58,659 nucleotides of DNA from Candidatus Bathyarchaeota archaeon (GTDB taxonomy: Archaea > Thermoproteota > Bathyarchaeia > Bathyarchaeales > SOJC01): NCBI GenBank assembly GCA_026014805.1, contig JAOZHR010000007.1:1-58659 (forward strand), read 5' to 3'. Positions 1 through 8,574 of the stretch are shown in pieces (position 1 is the first letter of the stretch; each line of letters starts with the position of its first letter). Under the pieces are notes generated by a model. The model saw only the letters and a program-made list of their open reading frames with translations, had not been told where the DNA came from and searched no databases. Position numbers and translations under genes: made by a program.

Positions 1-16
1 AAAGACTCGACGATAT

Positions 17-245
17 CTAATGAAACATCTTGAACACAAAATTTCTCGTCTCTAGATGCGCTGTGCGCATCAATCTGTCCTTCTTATCAGTATCCTCTGC
101 GAAGGTAGCACGCTTACGAATTGCCAGCCATCTGCAAGTTAGCCTCCAACTCCTCTTCCCCCACTATTGTCTGCGGGTCTTTCTCAAAAGCCTCATACTT
201 AAGTCGGCGCGGGCGAGAGCGAGCACTCAACTCCTTTTTAGACAT
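17..245 (-). pseudogene. Frameshifted small ORF, unknown function
   Basis: Reading leftward from an ATG at 245, with an AGGT ribosome-site-like motif about 10 bases upstream, gives a charged 43-residue peptide (MSKKELSARS...) that stops at 114-116. The overlapping frame then continues as a charged, coding-like stretch (IRKRATFAEDTDKKDR...) to a stop at 17-19. Together they would make a protein of about 75 residues broken by a one-base shift near 118-150. No family is recognised. It could be a decayed gene or a sequence error, and the coding call itself is uncertain because the pieces are short. Confidence 0.35.
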
Positions 246-295
246 AAACAAACCTATGAGAACGATCGTTAACAAAAGTATCTGCACCTAAAAAG

Positions 296-374
296 TGGCG
301 GGCCCGTGGGGATTTGAACCCCAGATCTCCGGCTCCGCAGGCCAGCGTCCTAATCCGGACTAGACTACGGGCCC
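296..374 (-). tRNA. tRNA-Arg(GCG)
   Basis: A full cloverleaf reads leftward. The acceptor stem GGGCCCG pairs with CGGGCCC, the D stem is GTCT/GGAC, and the anticodon stem CTGGC/GCCGG closes the loop CTGCGGA, giving anticodon GCG. The T arm is TGGGG-TTCAAAT-CCCCA. The discriminator is G and the 3' CCA is encoded (296-298). No intron is seen. The 5' half has a degenerate copy at 750-774. Confidence 0.96.
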
Positions 375-749
375 TCTCAACTGGATTACGGTTTTCTGAG
401 CATACTAAAGAGAAAATCATTAACATATTAATAAGATTTAGAAGTTCTGGATTGAGTAAGGGGATATTAAAGGATATGCGCTCGAGTAACCTTCCTTTTA
501 TGAAATTGCCAGGTGGTTGAAGAAGCACTCTAAGAGAAAGTTGGGGTATATTATTAATAGATTTCTCTTGAAATTTGTGTTACTCAGTCATTCTAAAATG
601 TCAAAAGAGGAACTAGAGACAGTTCCCAGGCAGACTTTTCTACTGCTACGAGCCATTAAATTTTTGTCCCGACTGAATCAATAGTCATACAAATAAGTTT
701 ACAGTATCCTTAGAGACCAACACTAACCGCGTACGCAACAATGATAAGC
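375..749. other. Non-coding stretch beside tRNA-Arg, probable old integration scar
   Basis: No intact gene is seen. A rightward frame runs through the tRNA antisense and continues to a stop near 520 (ending ...MRSSNLPFMKLPGG). This is the arrangement usual for archaeal integrases that overlap their tRNA target. The peptide is too short and diverged to assign to an integrase. The degenerate tRNA copy at the far end supports a decayed insertion. Confidence 0.35.
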
Positions 750-774
750 CAATCCTGACCAGACTACGGACCGC
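750..774 (-). repeat. Degenerate copy of tRNA-Arg 5' half
   Basis: Bases 750-774 match 350-374, the 5' 25 nt of tRNA-Arg, at about 22 of 25 positions, including an 11-base block AGACTACGG plus flanks. The rest of the tRNA is absent. It has the position and extent expected of a displaced att half-site left by an old tRNA integration. Confidence 0.55.
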
Positions 775-828
775 TTTTTCGTCCTTTAATACTCAGTGAC
801 AAAAGCAAAAGAGCTTTTAGAGTCATTA

Positions 829-2448
829 CTAGTTTACTGCTCGCTGCAGAGCTTCGGTGACGTTTTGTTTTCCCATGGCAATTATGTAGGGGCCAAGTCT
901 TGGGCCTGCGGGTGTTCCGAAGAGAATTGTGTAGAGCGTTTTGAAGAATCTTTTTGGCGGTATGTCGTGTTCTCGGGCGATGTTGAAGATTGCGCTTTGA
1001 ATTATTTCCGCATTTATTTTGCCTTGAAGAGTTTCTACAAGTTCCTTTATTGCATCTGTCTCGTTTGCCTTGAGTTTGAGTGGGGTTTCTTTTATTTCCA
1101 TGAAGTCGTGGTTCCAGTTGATGGCGTATTGGATTCTTTCCTTTAGACCTTTAAGCGGTAATTCCTTGTCTTTTAAGTGGCCATATTCTCGCAGTTTCTG
1201 TGTGACATATTCTGTTTCTCTGCCTTCGGGGGCGATTTTGGTTATGTATGCTAGGAGGTTGTAGGGTATATGGATGCTGGGCTTTGATGGTGGATTGAGC
1301 CAGCAGCAGTACTTGTAGAGCCCGGTCAGTTTTGCGAGTTCTTTCTTGTTGGCGATTTGTTTCTTGCCGAAGTAGATGTCCTCCAATTCGTCGAATTCGT
1401 TCATGTATTGAGGGATATCTACTACTGACAGTTCGCGAGTGCCTGTAAAGCGCTTTAGCATGAGCAAGATTAGTGATTGGGACGAGCCATAGTGGAGCCA
1501 AACTTGTGGTGTGAAGACATTTCCGGCGGATTTTGAAATTTTCTTTCCACTTTTGTCTAGGAACATTTCATATCTTGCGTGCATCGGTGGTTCGTACTGG
1601 AGGATTTCTCGGCAGATTCTATCGTTTATTCTCACGGAGTCCTCTATGTCTTTTCCGTAGGCCTCGAACCTTATGTCTAAGGCTTTCCATCTTACTGCGA
1701 ATTCGCTTTTCCAGCTCAGTTTGCCTTCGCCCTTTCTGTAGTCCGTTTCTCCTTGATATCCACAGCCTTCGAGCCATTTTCCTTTTATTTCCATGCCTTT
1801 GCAGGTGTATAGTATTTTTTCTTCTTGCGGCAAGAATTTGTGGGCGGTTGTGGTGTAGATTCGCCCACAATTGCCACATATTGGAAAATAAGGAAGCGCT
1901 TCGGTGTATCTTTCTTGTCCTACCTCTTCTTTCACGATTTTGCCTACTCGTTTCGCGTTTGTGAGGATTGTTTTGATTTCTTCGTTGAACCAGCCTTCTT
2001 TGTAAGCTTTTTCTGCTGAAATGAAGTGGTATTCTATGTTGGATTTGTCTAGGGCTTCTAGTAGTAGAGAGCTCATGTGTTCTCCGAAGCTGTTGTGGCA
2101 TTTGAAGGGGTCGGGTATGCTTGTGACTGGGCAGCCGAGATATTTTTGCATTGTTTTAGGAAAGCCTGCTGGAATTTTTCGCAAACCGTCTTTGTCGTCT
2201 GAAAACGCGATTAGTTCAGAGTTGATGCCTTGTTCCTTCAAAGCCAAGGTGACTGCGAAGGATCTTGCTGCATCGGCAAAACTGCCGATATGAGGTAGCC
2301 CTGAAGCGCCAAGACCCATTTCTGTTCGGATTAGGTCAAGGTTGCGTCCTAGTTTATGTTCCCTTTCTATGATTCTGGCGGCTGCTTTGTCGTACCATGT
2401 GCCGTGACCGATGATTTTTACCGTCATCAAAGTTTCAGTCCACAACAT
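829..2448 (-). CDS. lysK: Class I lysyl-tRNA synthetase
   Basis: This gene charges tRNA-Lys with lysine in the cytoplasm. The 539-residue length is typical of the archaeal class I enzyme, which is unrelated to the class II LysS. The HIGH-type motif is PHIG at residues 52-55 and the KMSKS-type motif is KISKS at about 303-307. A zinc-knuckle CGNC lies at about 191-194 with further cysteines near 216 and 229, followed by a helical C-terminal anticodon-binding region. The ATG at 2448 lies about 20 bases after an AT-rich TATA-like run and has no ribosome site, which suggests a leaderless transcript. An in-frame ATG at 2427 is the alternative start. Confidence 0.95.
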   Translation of the reverse strand: MLWTETLMTVKIIGHGTWYDKAAARIIEREHKLGRNLDLIRTEMGLGASGLPHIGSFADAARSFAVTLALKEQGINSELIAFSDDKDGLRKIPAGFPKTMQKYLGCPVTSIPDPFKCHNSFGEHMSSLLLEALDKSNIEYHFISAEKAYKEGWFNEEIKTILTNAKRVGKIVKEEVGQERYTEALPYFPICGNCGRIYTTTAHKFLPQEEKILYTCKGMEIKGKWLEGCGYQGETDYRKGEGKLSWKSEFAVRWKALDIRFEAYGKDIEDSVRINDRICREILQYEPPMHARYEMFLDKSGKKISKSAGNVFTPQVWLHYGSSQSLILLMLKRFTGTRELSVVDIPQYMNEFDELEDIYFGKKQIANKKELAKLTGLYKYCCWLNPPSKPSIHIPYNLLAYITKIAPEGRETEYVTQKLREYGHLKDKELPLKGLKERIQYAINWNHDFMEIKETPLKLKANETDAIKELVETLQGKINAEIIQSAIFNIAREHDIPPKRFFKTLYTILFGTPAGPRLGPYIIAMGKQNVTEALQRAVN

Positions 2449-2478
2449 TATGAAGCGTTGGGAAATAAAAATTGTTGT

Positions 2479-3753
2479 CTAATCTAAGCTTGTAACGCCT
2501 ACTCGCTTCTTGGGTTCATGTATGAGAAATATAACTATGAGAAGTTGGGGAATAATCAATCCAAGTGCTACATAGAAGGGCAGTTGAGGAATGCCAATCG
2601 TCAGTCCTTCTATGAAGAGATAGTTACCGAGTAACATGCCGAAGCCCATCACGATATAACCGATGAAATTTGTGAGCCCAACAACCTTGCCTCTATTTAC
2701 TGGTTGCACAAGGTCCGTTGCAAGCGCCATCACTGCGGACATCGCTAACAATTGAGCTATCCCGAATAGAATCATCGAAATCATTACTGTCAAGAAGTTG
2801 CCAGTGGCAAAAATCAATGTAGCAGCGCCAAGGGTGAGTAAACCAAGAATCAAAGGAATTTTCCTTCCAAACTTGTCGACCATCTTGCCGATTGGGATTG
2901 AAGCTACGACCATTGTCAATAAAAGCGGGATGAAGACGAGCCACCACTGCTCTATGCTAATTCCAAGTACCTTCATTGCGTAAATTTGGTTGACCACTTG
3001 CGTAAGCACCATCCCGAACATTACCAGAGTTTGAACGATAAATAACCAGAACATTGATCGCGGCACCTTCTTCATAACGCTGACGCTTTCTTTTATAGCC
3101 TTAGGGTAAGAGGAAATGAAATAGCTAAAGCGGATTGGCTCTTCGGTCGTTACTGTTTCTTTTAGTCTGAGCCGCCACACCGCCGCTATGAGATAAAGAA
3201 CTGTCATGATTAGGTAGATTACCCTCATACTCCACTCCAGCCCAAATCGCAGCAAAAGAAAACCTGCAATTATAGGGCCAGGAGTGTTAAATGTACCATG
3301 AATAAGCTGTATAATCGATATACCCATGCCCCTACGCTCGGCAGGAAGCGAATCTTGAACCATCGCGAACAGCGCTGGCTGATAAATTAAACAAAGACTG
3401 CTCACAATTGTTCCTAGCAAAATAAAGTGCCACGTTGGGGCAAGTGCAAGGAACAGCCACGACAGTGCCATTCCAAACGTCATAGTTGTGATGAGCCAAC
3501 GCCTTCCATATTTGTCTGCAAGGTAGCCGCCTGGAAAGGCTACGGCTGCCATTGCCAGGAAATTTGCCAGACCGATGATTCCCAGGGCCATATCTGGGCC
3601 GTGCAGAGTTTCGACGACGTAAGCTTGAAAGTTTGGGGTGGGCATTTCCATGGCGAGGTCCATTATTATCCAGCTTATTACAAGAACTCGATAGTTGCCT
3701 GTGATGAAGGAGAACTCCCGCCTAAGAACGTCGATTAGCCCCATGAATTTCAC
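2479..3753 (-). CDS. MFS transporter
   Basis: This is a 424-residue polytopic membrane protein with about 12 hydrophobic segments. It has the major facilitator loop signature after the second helix (GGYLADKYGRRWL, near residues 75-87) and its repeat in the second half (GKMVDKFGRKIP). The substrate cannot be inferred from the sequence or its neighbours. The start is GTG at 3753 or the ATG three codons on (MGLIDVL). It lies 31 bases upstream of lysK on the same strand, so the two may be cotranscribed. It is more like generic drug/sugar-type MFS proteins than any named subfamily. Confidence 0.9.
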   Translation of the reverse strand: MKFMGLIDVLRREFSFITGNYRVLVISWIIMDLAMEMPTPNFQAYVVETLHGPDMALGIIGLANFLAMAAVAFPGGYLADKYGRRWLITTMTFGMALSWLFLALAPTWHFILLGTIVSSLCLIYQPALFAMVQDSLPAERRGMGISIIQLIHGTFNTPGPIIAGFLLLRFGLEWSMRVIYLIMTVLYLIAAVWRLRLKETVTTEEPIRFSYFISSYPKAIKESVSVMKKVPRSMFWLFIVQTLVMFGMVLTQVVNQIYAMKVLGISIEQWWLVFIPLLLTMVVASIPIGKMVDKFGRKIPLILGLLTLGAATLIFATGNFLTVMISMILFGIAQLLAMSAVMALATDLVQPVNRGKVVGLTNFIGYIVMGFGMLLGNYLFIEGLTIGIPQLPFYVALGLIIPQLLIVIFLIHEPKKRVGVTSLD

Positions 3754-3970
3754 TCTTTTCTTGAAGCGTGCGTGCGTGCTAATATAAGTCTTGACTTCAT
3801 TCTCTGCATGGGCGTTGTCAGCGTAGAATTATCTCTCTACGATACTAATGATATCACCTGTGGCTGCTTTGATGTGCGTGTTTACAGGAAATGTATAAAG
3901 AGACTTTGAATCATCTATTAAATCCATCGCCGACATAGTCAAAAGATAGAGTAGTGAAGCGCGTATATGC

Positions 3971-4723
3971 CTAAAATAGGCCAAACTTGATTGCCGGTAT
4001 GTCACCCTTGATTGTCATTCCCGTTGCGCCGTCTAAGATTATTTCGTGGCTTTTCTTCTTGTATTCGTAAGCTACAAACCAAATTGGCGCATGAAGGTAA
4101 ACAGCGTCGCCAAATTCGAAGTCGGTGTGCATCTCCATTATTTTGTCCACCTCTTGCTTGATTAAGAACTGGTGAAGGGCTTCAATCTGCTGCTTAGCCT
4201 TCTCAGCCGCCTCACTCTTCTCAACTTCACTGTTCAGAACCTTCGCAAATCCCTCTACTTTCCGAAAGTCGTAAGGAACCTTACCTTCTAATGGAACATC
4301 GTACTCCCTAGTGGGGAAATGTGTGGCTTTTCTCGCAAGGATAAGCCAGTCGTAATGCTTTTCTATTTTGCCTTCCTTCACTACTGGCGGTGTGAGCCGT
4401 TCAAAAACGCCCTTATATGAGCTGATTGCTTCGATTTCCAAGACCCAGAAGGGAACATAAACTAGATTTTTTTCTGTTATTTTTGATTTTTTTACCAAGT
4501 CGCTTGGCTTTGTGAACCCTGCCCTCATCCACTTGTGCACTATGCCTTCAATTTGAGATGGGTCATATTTGTTTAGGAACATGGAATGTTTAAAGGTGAA
4601 GGGTCGACCTGTCTCAATTACCTGTGTAAAGCCGCAGTAACGACACGTAGTCACGATTTCTCCGGGTTTGAATTGAATTGGCGCCCCACAGTGGGCGCAA
4701 CTGATTTTATGTATTATGGACAT
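3971..4723 (-). CDS. Zinc-ribbon protein, unknown function
   Basis: A 250-residue soluble protein opens with a zinc ribbon (CAHC at about 9-12 and CRYC at about 27-30). A mixed region follows, rich in aromatic and charged residues, with no family I recognise. There are no membrane segments or signal peptide. The start is well supported: GGAGG lies 6 bases upstream of the ATG. It is followed on its 5' side by the small membrane gene at 4765-5106 on the same strand, so the two may form an operon. Such proteins in archaea are often annotated only as zinc-ribbon hypotheticals. Confidence 0.8.
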   Translation of the reverse strand: MSIIHKISCAHCGAPIQFKPGEIVTTCRYCGFTQVIETGRPFTFKHSMFLNKYDPSQIEGIVHKWMRAGFTKPSDLVKKSKITEKNLVYVPFWVLEIEAISSYKGVFERLTPPVVKEGKIEKHYDWLILARKATHFPTREYDVPLEGKVPYDFRKVEGFAKVLNSEVEKSEAAEKAKQQIEALHQFLIKQEVDKIMEMHTDFEFGDAVYLHAPIWFVAYEYKKKSHEIILDGATGMTIKGDIPAIKFGLF

Positions 4724-4764
4724 CGAAAGCCTCCAGTTTGATATGAACAGGGCTTGGATATATT

Positions 4765-5106
4765 CTATTTTCTGCTTGACCGCAGCGCAGTGGCGACTGC
4801 CAACACTCCGATTAACGCTAACACAAACACGATGGTATACATCGGATTCATTCCCACTTTTATCATGTACAACGAGCCACCGAGAACTATGAAAAGCATG
4901 CCCCAGCCGAAAGTGCTGAAAGCACCTTCTTCAGGTTTGACTGCTTTAAGACCAGCAGTAACTACGGTCCAAACGCCGCTGGATAGTAGGATTAAAGGAA
5001 CAATGTTTTCTACTAAAATTAATTCCAAAAGAAAAGCAGCTATCCAAACTGCAACAATTACTAGAAAAACGCCAAAGGACAGAAGTCCTAACTGAAACCT
5101 TGCCAA
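4765..5106 (-). CDS. Small four-helix membrane protein
   Basis: About 113 residues with four predicted transmembrane helices separated by very short loops and a basic C-terminal tail. I chose the TTG at 5106, which sits 6 bases behind a GGAGGG ribosome site. The longer reading from 5121 would place that ribosome site inside the gene. Function is unknown. It lies upstream of the zinc-ribbon gene at 3971-4723 on the same strand with a 41-base gap. Confidence 0.75.
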   Translation of the reverse strand: MARFQLGLLSFGVFLVIVAVWIAAFLLELILVENIVPLILLSSGVWTVVTAGLKAVKPEEGAFSTFGWGMLFIVLGGSLYMIKVGMNPMYTIVFVLALIGVLAVATALRSSRK

Positions 5107-5183
5107 ACAATTTCCCTCCAAAGTGCCGCTAAAAACTCTATACGTCCAAGATATATATTATTTACACAAAAGGAGAATTTGCT

Positions 5184-5402
5184 ATGAATATCAGAAAATA
5201 CAAAGGCAGCGACTTTAACAATTTAGCCCGCCTCCACAAAGATTTTTTCAATGAGATGCGGGAATGGCAAGGTTGGGAACAATTAAAGCTTGACGAAAAA
5301 GGGGCTGTAAAAACCGCAAAAGAAAGCTTAGACAGGAATTCACGGATATTTGTGGCTGAAAATTCGAGAAGAAGATTACAAAACTATCCGAAAATGGTTT
5401 AA
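5184..5402 (+). pseudogene. Truncated GNAT-type acetyltransferase N-terminus
   Basis: The first ~60 residues (MNIRKYKGSDFNNLARLHKDF... to IFVAEN) fit the start of a GNAT N-acetyltransferase: beta1, alpha1-alpha2 and the strand ending FVAEN. The normal continuation, strand beta4 and the acetyl-CoA loop (Q/RxxGxG/A), is absent. The frame runs into unrelated sequence and stops at 5402, while a different coding frame opens at 5350. A promoter and GGAGAA-type ribosome site precede it. It is therefore a broken gene, cut where an integrase-like fragment begins. Confidence 0.6.
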
Positions 5403-5739
5403 AGACAAAAAATACGCCGAATCAACCAAAAAAAGGTGTCTGAGTTGCATGAACCGAGTCTGCACTGCTTTAGACAAGAATCCAGACCAGCTAATTGACG
5501 AATTGAAAACGTCGCCAAACACCACGGCTGAACTGGAAAACATCCACAAAAAAGTAACAATCCACCTAAAAGTGAGCTACGACCTAATTCTCAGAACGAT
5601 AGACACCTACTTCGAAAGATTTCACGCATTTTGCTCAACCAATGGAATCGAAATCTCGCTAAAAGAAACGCCCGACCTATTAAGACGCTTGCGAACCGTG
5701 AACTGGGAGACTTACCTTTCAATAACACACCGCAATTAG
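5350..5739 (+). pseudogene. Integrase-like core-binding domain fragment
   Basis: The frame gives about 125 residues. Its first part (KWFKDKKYAESTKKRCLSCMNRVC...) resembles the SAM-like N-terminal core-binding domain of archaeal tyrosine recombinases. The catalytic domain with the R-H-R-Y residues is missing, since the frame stops at 5739. It overlaps the end of the GNAT fragment in another frame and has no ribosome site of its own, so it looks like a leftover of an insertion. An unrelated helical hypothetical is the alternative. Confidence 0.45.
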
Positions 5740-5828
5740 ACATCTGACAATCGCATCTATTGGAAACGATGATGCTTGACACAGACGCCTACCACAATCC
5801 TTACATTATATATAACCTAGAAATTCCA

Positions 5829-6121
5829 TTTCTCCATTGGCTGCAAAATGGCATACCCCACGCGGAGTGTGTATACTATCATATCACAATTCTTTAACCT
5901 ATTATTGTTATTAGTCACTGTCTCTCCCTCTCTAGGGTGTGTGATTTTGCAACCATTGGTTCATGGGTTGTCCACCATTATACACTAGGTGGAGAGCGCC
6001 CTATTCATCACAACACCAATATCTCTTATATATTCAATCATATCTATACTCACTAGTTCACTACTCCGTCGCTTGCATACCTCTCCACCCGTTGTATTCT
6101 GGTGGTGAGCCATTGGAGAAA
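5829..6121. repeat. Inverted-repeat-rich non-coding block, possible MITE-like element
   Basis: The block from 5740 to 6404 has no convincing gene. TTTCTCCATTGGCT at 5829-5842 is matched inversely by AGCCATTGGAGAAA at 6108-6121 (13 of 14). A second inverted copy of the inner part lies at 5944-5959 (14 of 16 with 5835-5850). A further hairpin is formed by TCCACC/GGTGGA at 5971-5976 and 5988-5993. No target-site duplication is evident. A 91-codon frame at 5963-6238 crosses the end of the block and is probably chance. Confidence 0.4.
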
Positions 6122-6404
6122 AAGTCTATTTCTTTTCAGATTCTTTTTGATAAGAAGGCGAATAAGATAGAACCCGAAGTTCACTTAATCGAGAAGTATT
6201 TTCAGCTAATCAAAGGTTGCAATATCACAAACGACTAGCAAGGGATTCCTAGGCAATCGGTCTACGAAGCATTTGCGAAAAACTCTAAAATGTTCTTCAT
6301 CCTAAGCTTCCCATACACAAACAAAAGTTTACTATTTTGGAAGAAACATCAGTCTCAGTAGAATCTGAATACGCTTTCGTTAAATGCTTAGAATCCCCCA
6401 TAGG

Positions 6405-7043
6405 TCACTTTTTTAGATGGTATCTTACAGTAGAAGCTTTAATCCCAAATTTCTTAGCGATTTCGTTTTGTGTAAATCCTTGGGCATATAGAGCCTTCAT
6501 TTCTTCAACATCTTTTTTGGTAATTCCTTTTCTTATCGGTTTCGTTTTAGGCTCAATTTCTTTCTTTGGTCTAACTTTTCTTTCAAAAATCGCTAAATCT
6601 TTGGGATAATTACACATCTTTATTTCGGTAACCTTATTATTCAAAATCTTTATGAAAATGAATTTAATAGGGATTCCTAACTCTAAAGCTTTCTCATAAT
6701 ACTTTCTCTGGGATTCAGAAGCAAAATCAAACGTATTGGTTCTCCTTTGTGTTGACTTTACCTCAACTATTGCAAATAGTTCTCTCTTTTTGTTATAGAT
6801 ATAGAAATCGCAAATTAAGAAATTCTTAATGAAATGCCTTTGCCGTTTAGTTAATCTTCCAAAAGACCCATAAACTTTAGTGAATCTTGTAAAAGTTCTA
6901 AAAGACCCGTAGACTTTCCACCCTCTTTCCTTGAGCCAGTCCTTCGCCAACATTTCACAAGCTAACCCAAAGACATATCGAGGCTTAGGTCTACCCCTAA
7001 GAGTTCTTTTTGCTTTCTGATAATATTCATTAAATTCTTTCAT
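6405..7043 (-). CDS. PD-(D/E)XK nuclease-like protein with C-terminal HTH
   Basis: The 212-residue protein has a nuclease-like core: a predicted helix with CEMLAKDWLKERGW, then strand CDFYIY (Asp near residue 77), then strand IVEVKST (Glu-Val-Lys near 93-95). This matches the PD-(D/E)XK pattern of resolvases and restriction-type nucleases with both acidic residues and the lysine in place. The last ~45 residues form a resolvase-type helix-turn-helix (ALYAQGFTQNEIAKKFGIK). A short internal duplication, KVYGSF, occurs at about 43 and 57. It stands alone in an accessory stretch. It may be a mobile-element resolvase or an orphan restriction-like nuclease. Confidence 0.65.
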   Translation of the reverse strand: MKEFNEYYQKAKRTLRGRPKPRYVFGLACEMLAKDWLKERGWKVYGSFRTFTRFTKVYGSFGRLTKRQRHFIKNFLICDFYIYNKKRELFAIVEVKSTQRRTNTFDFASESQRKYYEKALELGIPIKFIFIKILNNKVTEIKMCNYPKDLAIFERKVRPKKEIEPKTKPIRKGITKKDVEEMKALYAQGFTQNEIAKKFGIKASTVRYHLKK

Positions 7044-7196
7044 TCCGAAGCCTTTGCATTATGCTTGTATTTCCAATATAGTAGTTTTTCTCAAAATAAA
7101 ATAAGTATGGCAAACACAGGTAGGGTAACACCGATGACCCCCATACTATAAGCAAACTTTTATGTAGATTTCAAGGTTATCGCTTAACTTTCATGT

Positions 7197-7424
7197 CTAA
7201 AGAGTGATGTCAAATAATTGCACTAGTTCCTCACAAGTTTTAGTTTTATCAAAACCGAAGAGCATTAGACAGTCGAATAGATGATGTGCAAGATGGTGCA
7301 CGTATGGTCTAGTTTCTGGATATTTTTTGTAAAGAATCTTTAGATGTCTCTTAGCTCGTTCAATTACCGTTAATAAATGGTCTGGATTTCTACATTCTTT
7401 GCATCTTTCAAATTTATAGGTCAT
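7197..7424 (-). CDS. Small hypothetical protein
   Basis: A 75-residue protein with an N-terminal CxxC (FERCKECRNPDH) and a histidine-rich middle (YVHHLAHHLFDC). The conserved-looking Cys and His suggest metal binding, but no family is recognised. It precedes the nuclease-like gene on the same strand, 150 bases away, and there is no clear ribosome site. Confidence 0.5.
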   Translation of the reverse strand: MTYKFERCKECRNPDHLLTVIERAKRHLKILYKKYPETRPYVHHLAHHLFDCLMLFGFDKTKTCEELVQLFDITL

Positions 7425-7588
7425 TATTCAAAACATCTCTCCTATTCTATAACTCGATTTCTATTTAATTCTACTTCAATCCATGCTCTAACATTCCTGA
7501 AAATTAAATCATCTAATTTCTGGTTGGTATTCTAAGCATTAATCACATCATGTTCATTCTCTAGATGTGGAAAATAACAGCAAGATAT

Positions 7589-7619
7589 GAAATGCGGAAA
7601 AGTTATAGCAGAGCCAAAA
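7589..7619 (+). repeat. Decayed zinc-ribbon tail repeat, copy 1
   Basis: Bases 7589-7609 are identical over 21 bases to 8408-8428. In the + frame both copies encode KCGKVIAEP(K), the typical end of a zinc-ribbon protein, without an intact gene upstream. It sits just past the stop of the membrane gene at 7638-8216. Confidence 0.5.
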
Positions 7620-7637
7620 GAACTGATTAGAATATGG

Positions 7638-8216
7638 CTACCATAAAAGCAACAAAAGAAAGCAAGTGAAAGCAATTGCGACAGGGAAGTACAATATCCA
7701 ATCTTTCCATTTTGCTCTTCCTTTTTCTCCAATGACCCAAACAAGCGGGAGAAAGAAATATAGTTTTAATTCTCCTTCATACGCCCACTCTCTTAAGTAG
7801 TTCACAGTAGCCATATAAGTTGCTTCATGAATATGCCTCGCTCCATCTATTAAGACGGTTTTGCCATCGCTTTCAGTGCCTATATCATTTTTATTGATTT
7901 TAATCAAGTACTCTGACAAATAGCTAAAAACTGAGAACCGAAAAATCGCGCGGATCATAAACGTCAGTATGACTAAGATGCTTACAAATAAAACTAGAAA
8001 CTTCAATCCTTCCAAATATAATTCATTTAATATCATCGGAAATTGTAGTGCCGAGAAGACGCTAGAAAGTGGCTCTTGCCGTGAATATTGAGCTGTTTGT
8101 AGTAATGCAAACAACGCTATAGTGAAGCCAATTAACCGTGCTGCTTGAGAAGTTGCTTGACCAGTAAAAAAGCGTAGAAGAGCATTTTTAGTTTGGATAA
8201 ACTCATTATCTCCCAA
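7638..8216 (-). CDS. Membrane protein, unknown
   Basis: About 192 residues. Hydrophobic segments lie near residues 28-42, 68-90 and 172-191, with a further hydrophobic stretch around 150-163. A soluble stretch of about 60 residues falls between the second and third segments (KINKNDIGTESDGKTV...). The family is not recognised. It is flanked on both sides by copies of a decayed zinc-ribbon repeat, which suggests insertion or rearrangement. Divergent neighbour 8575-9273 is also membrane-anchored, but no link can be shown. Confidence 0.6.
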   Translation of the reverse strand: MGDNEFIQTKNALLRFFTGQATSQAARLIGFTIALFALLQTAQYSRQEPLSSVFSALQFPMILNELYLEGLKFLVLFVSILVILTFMIRAIFRFSVFSYLSEYLIKINKNDIGTESDGKTVLIDGARHIHEATYMATVNYLREWAYEGELKLYFFLPLVWVIGEKGRAKWKDWILYFPVAIAFTCFLLLLLW

Positions 8217-8574
8217 GGTAGAACATCTTCCTAACGATAGTAATCGATTTTGTCATCTCAATATATAAAATTATGTCGTACTAATCGGAAAGTGTATTGA
8301 TACACATGAAGAAAGCTCCAATCCGACTTGCAAAAAAACCTATAGAACTCCCCTACCCTTTCTGAAACAATTTCTCTGAGATAAGCTTCTGAAAACTCTA
8401 AATGCGAGAAATGCGGAAAAGTTATAGCTGAACCGAAATAATTGAAATCGACAGACACTTAGTTTCACCTAGCACTCTCTATATTTGTTGTTTTTTCAAA
8501 TAGTCTAACTTAAATACTCTCAAAAACCAATTCCAATTAGACTTGCAAAAGATAGCGTAGGAGAATACTTTTGG
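8217..8574. other. Intergenic stretch with decayed coding repeats
   Basis: No intact gene is seen. It holds the second zinc-ribbon tail copy at 8408-8440. Just before it lies a decayed coding stretch (8347-8400) that resembles 9445-9500 (shared pattern CCCCTAC...TCTGAGA...GAAAA). A short phrase, TCCAATCCGACTTGCAAAA near 8316, has a close relative at 8532. AGGAG at 8559-8563 serves the next gene. Confidence 0.4.
8408..8440 (+). repeat. Decayed zinc-ribbon tail repeat, copy 2
   Basis: In the + frame this reads KCEKCGKVIAEPK followed by a stop, preceded by out-of-frame or stopped codons (…LR*ASENS). It shares 21 identical bases with 7589-7609. It is best explained as the 3' end of a lost zinc-ribbon gene that was duplicated. 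Confidence 0.5.

Noticed and set aside
30-528. Open frames 30-272 (+) and 238-528 (-) around tRNA-Arg
   Set aside because: Both cross the tRNA or the reverse of a better coding frame, and have no family resemblance.
1533-2293. Long open frames opposite lysK (1533-1964 +, 1619-2101 -, 2021-2293 +)
   Set aside because: Shadow frames of a well-conserved gene, with residue mixes unlike proteins and no ribosome sites.
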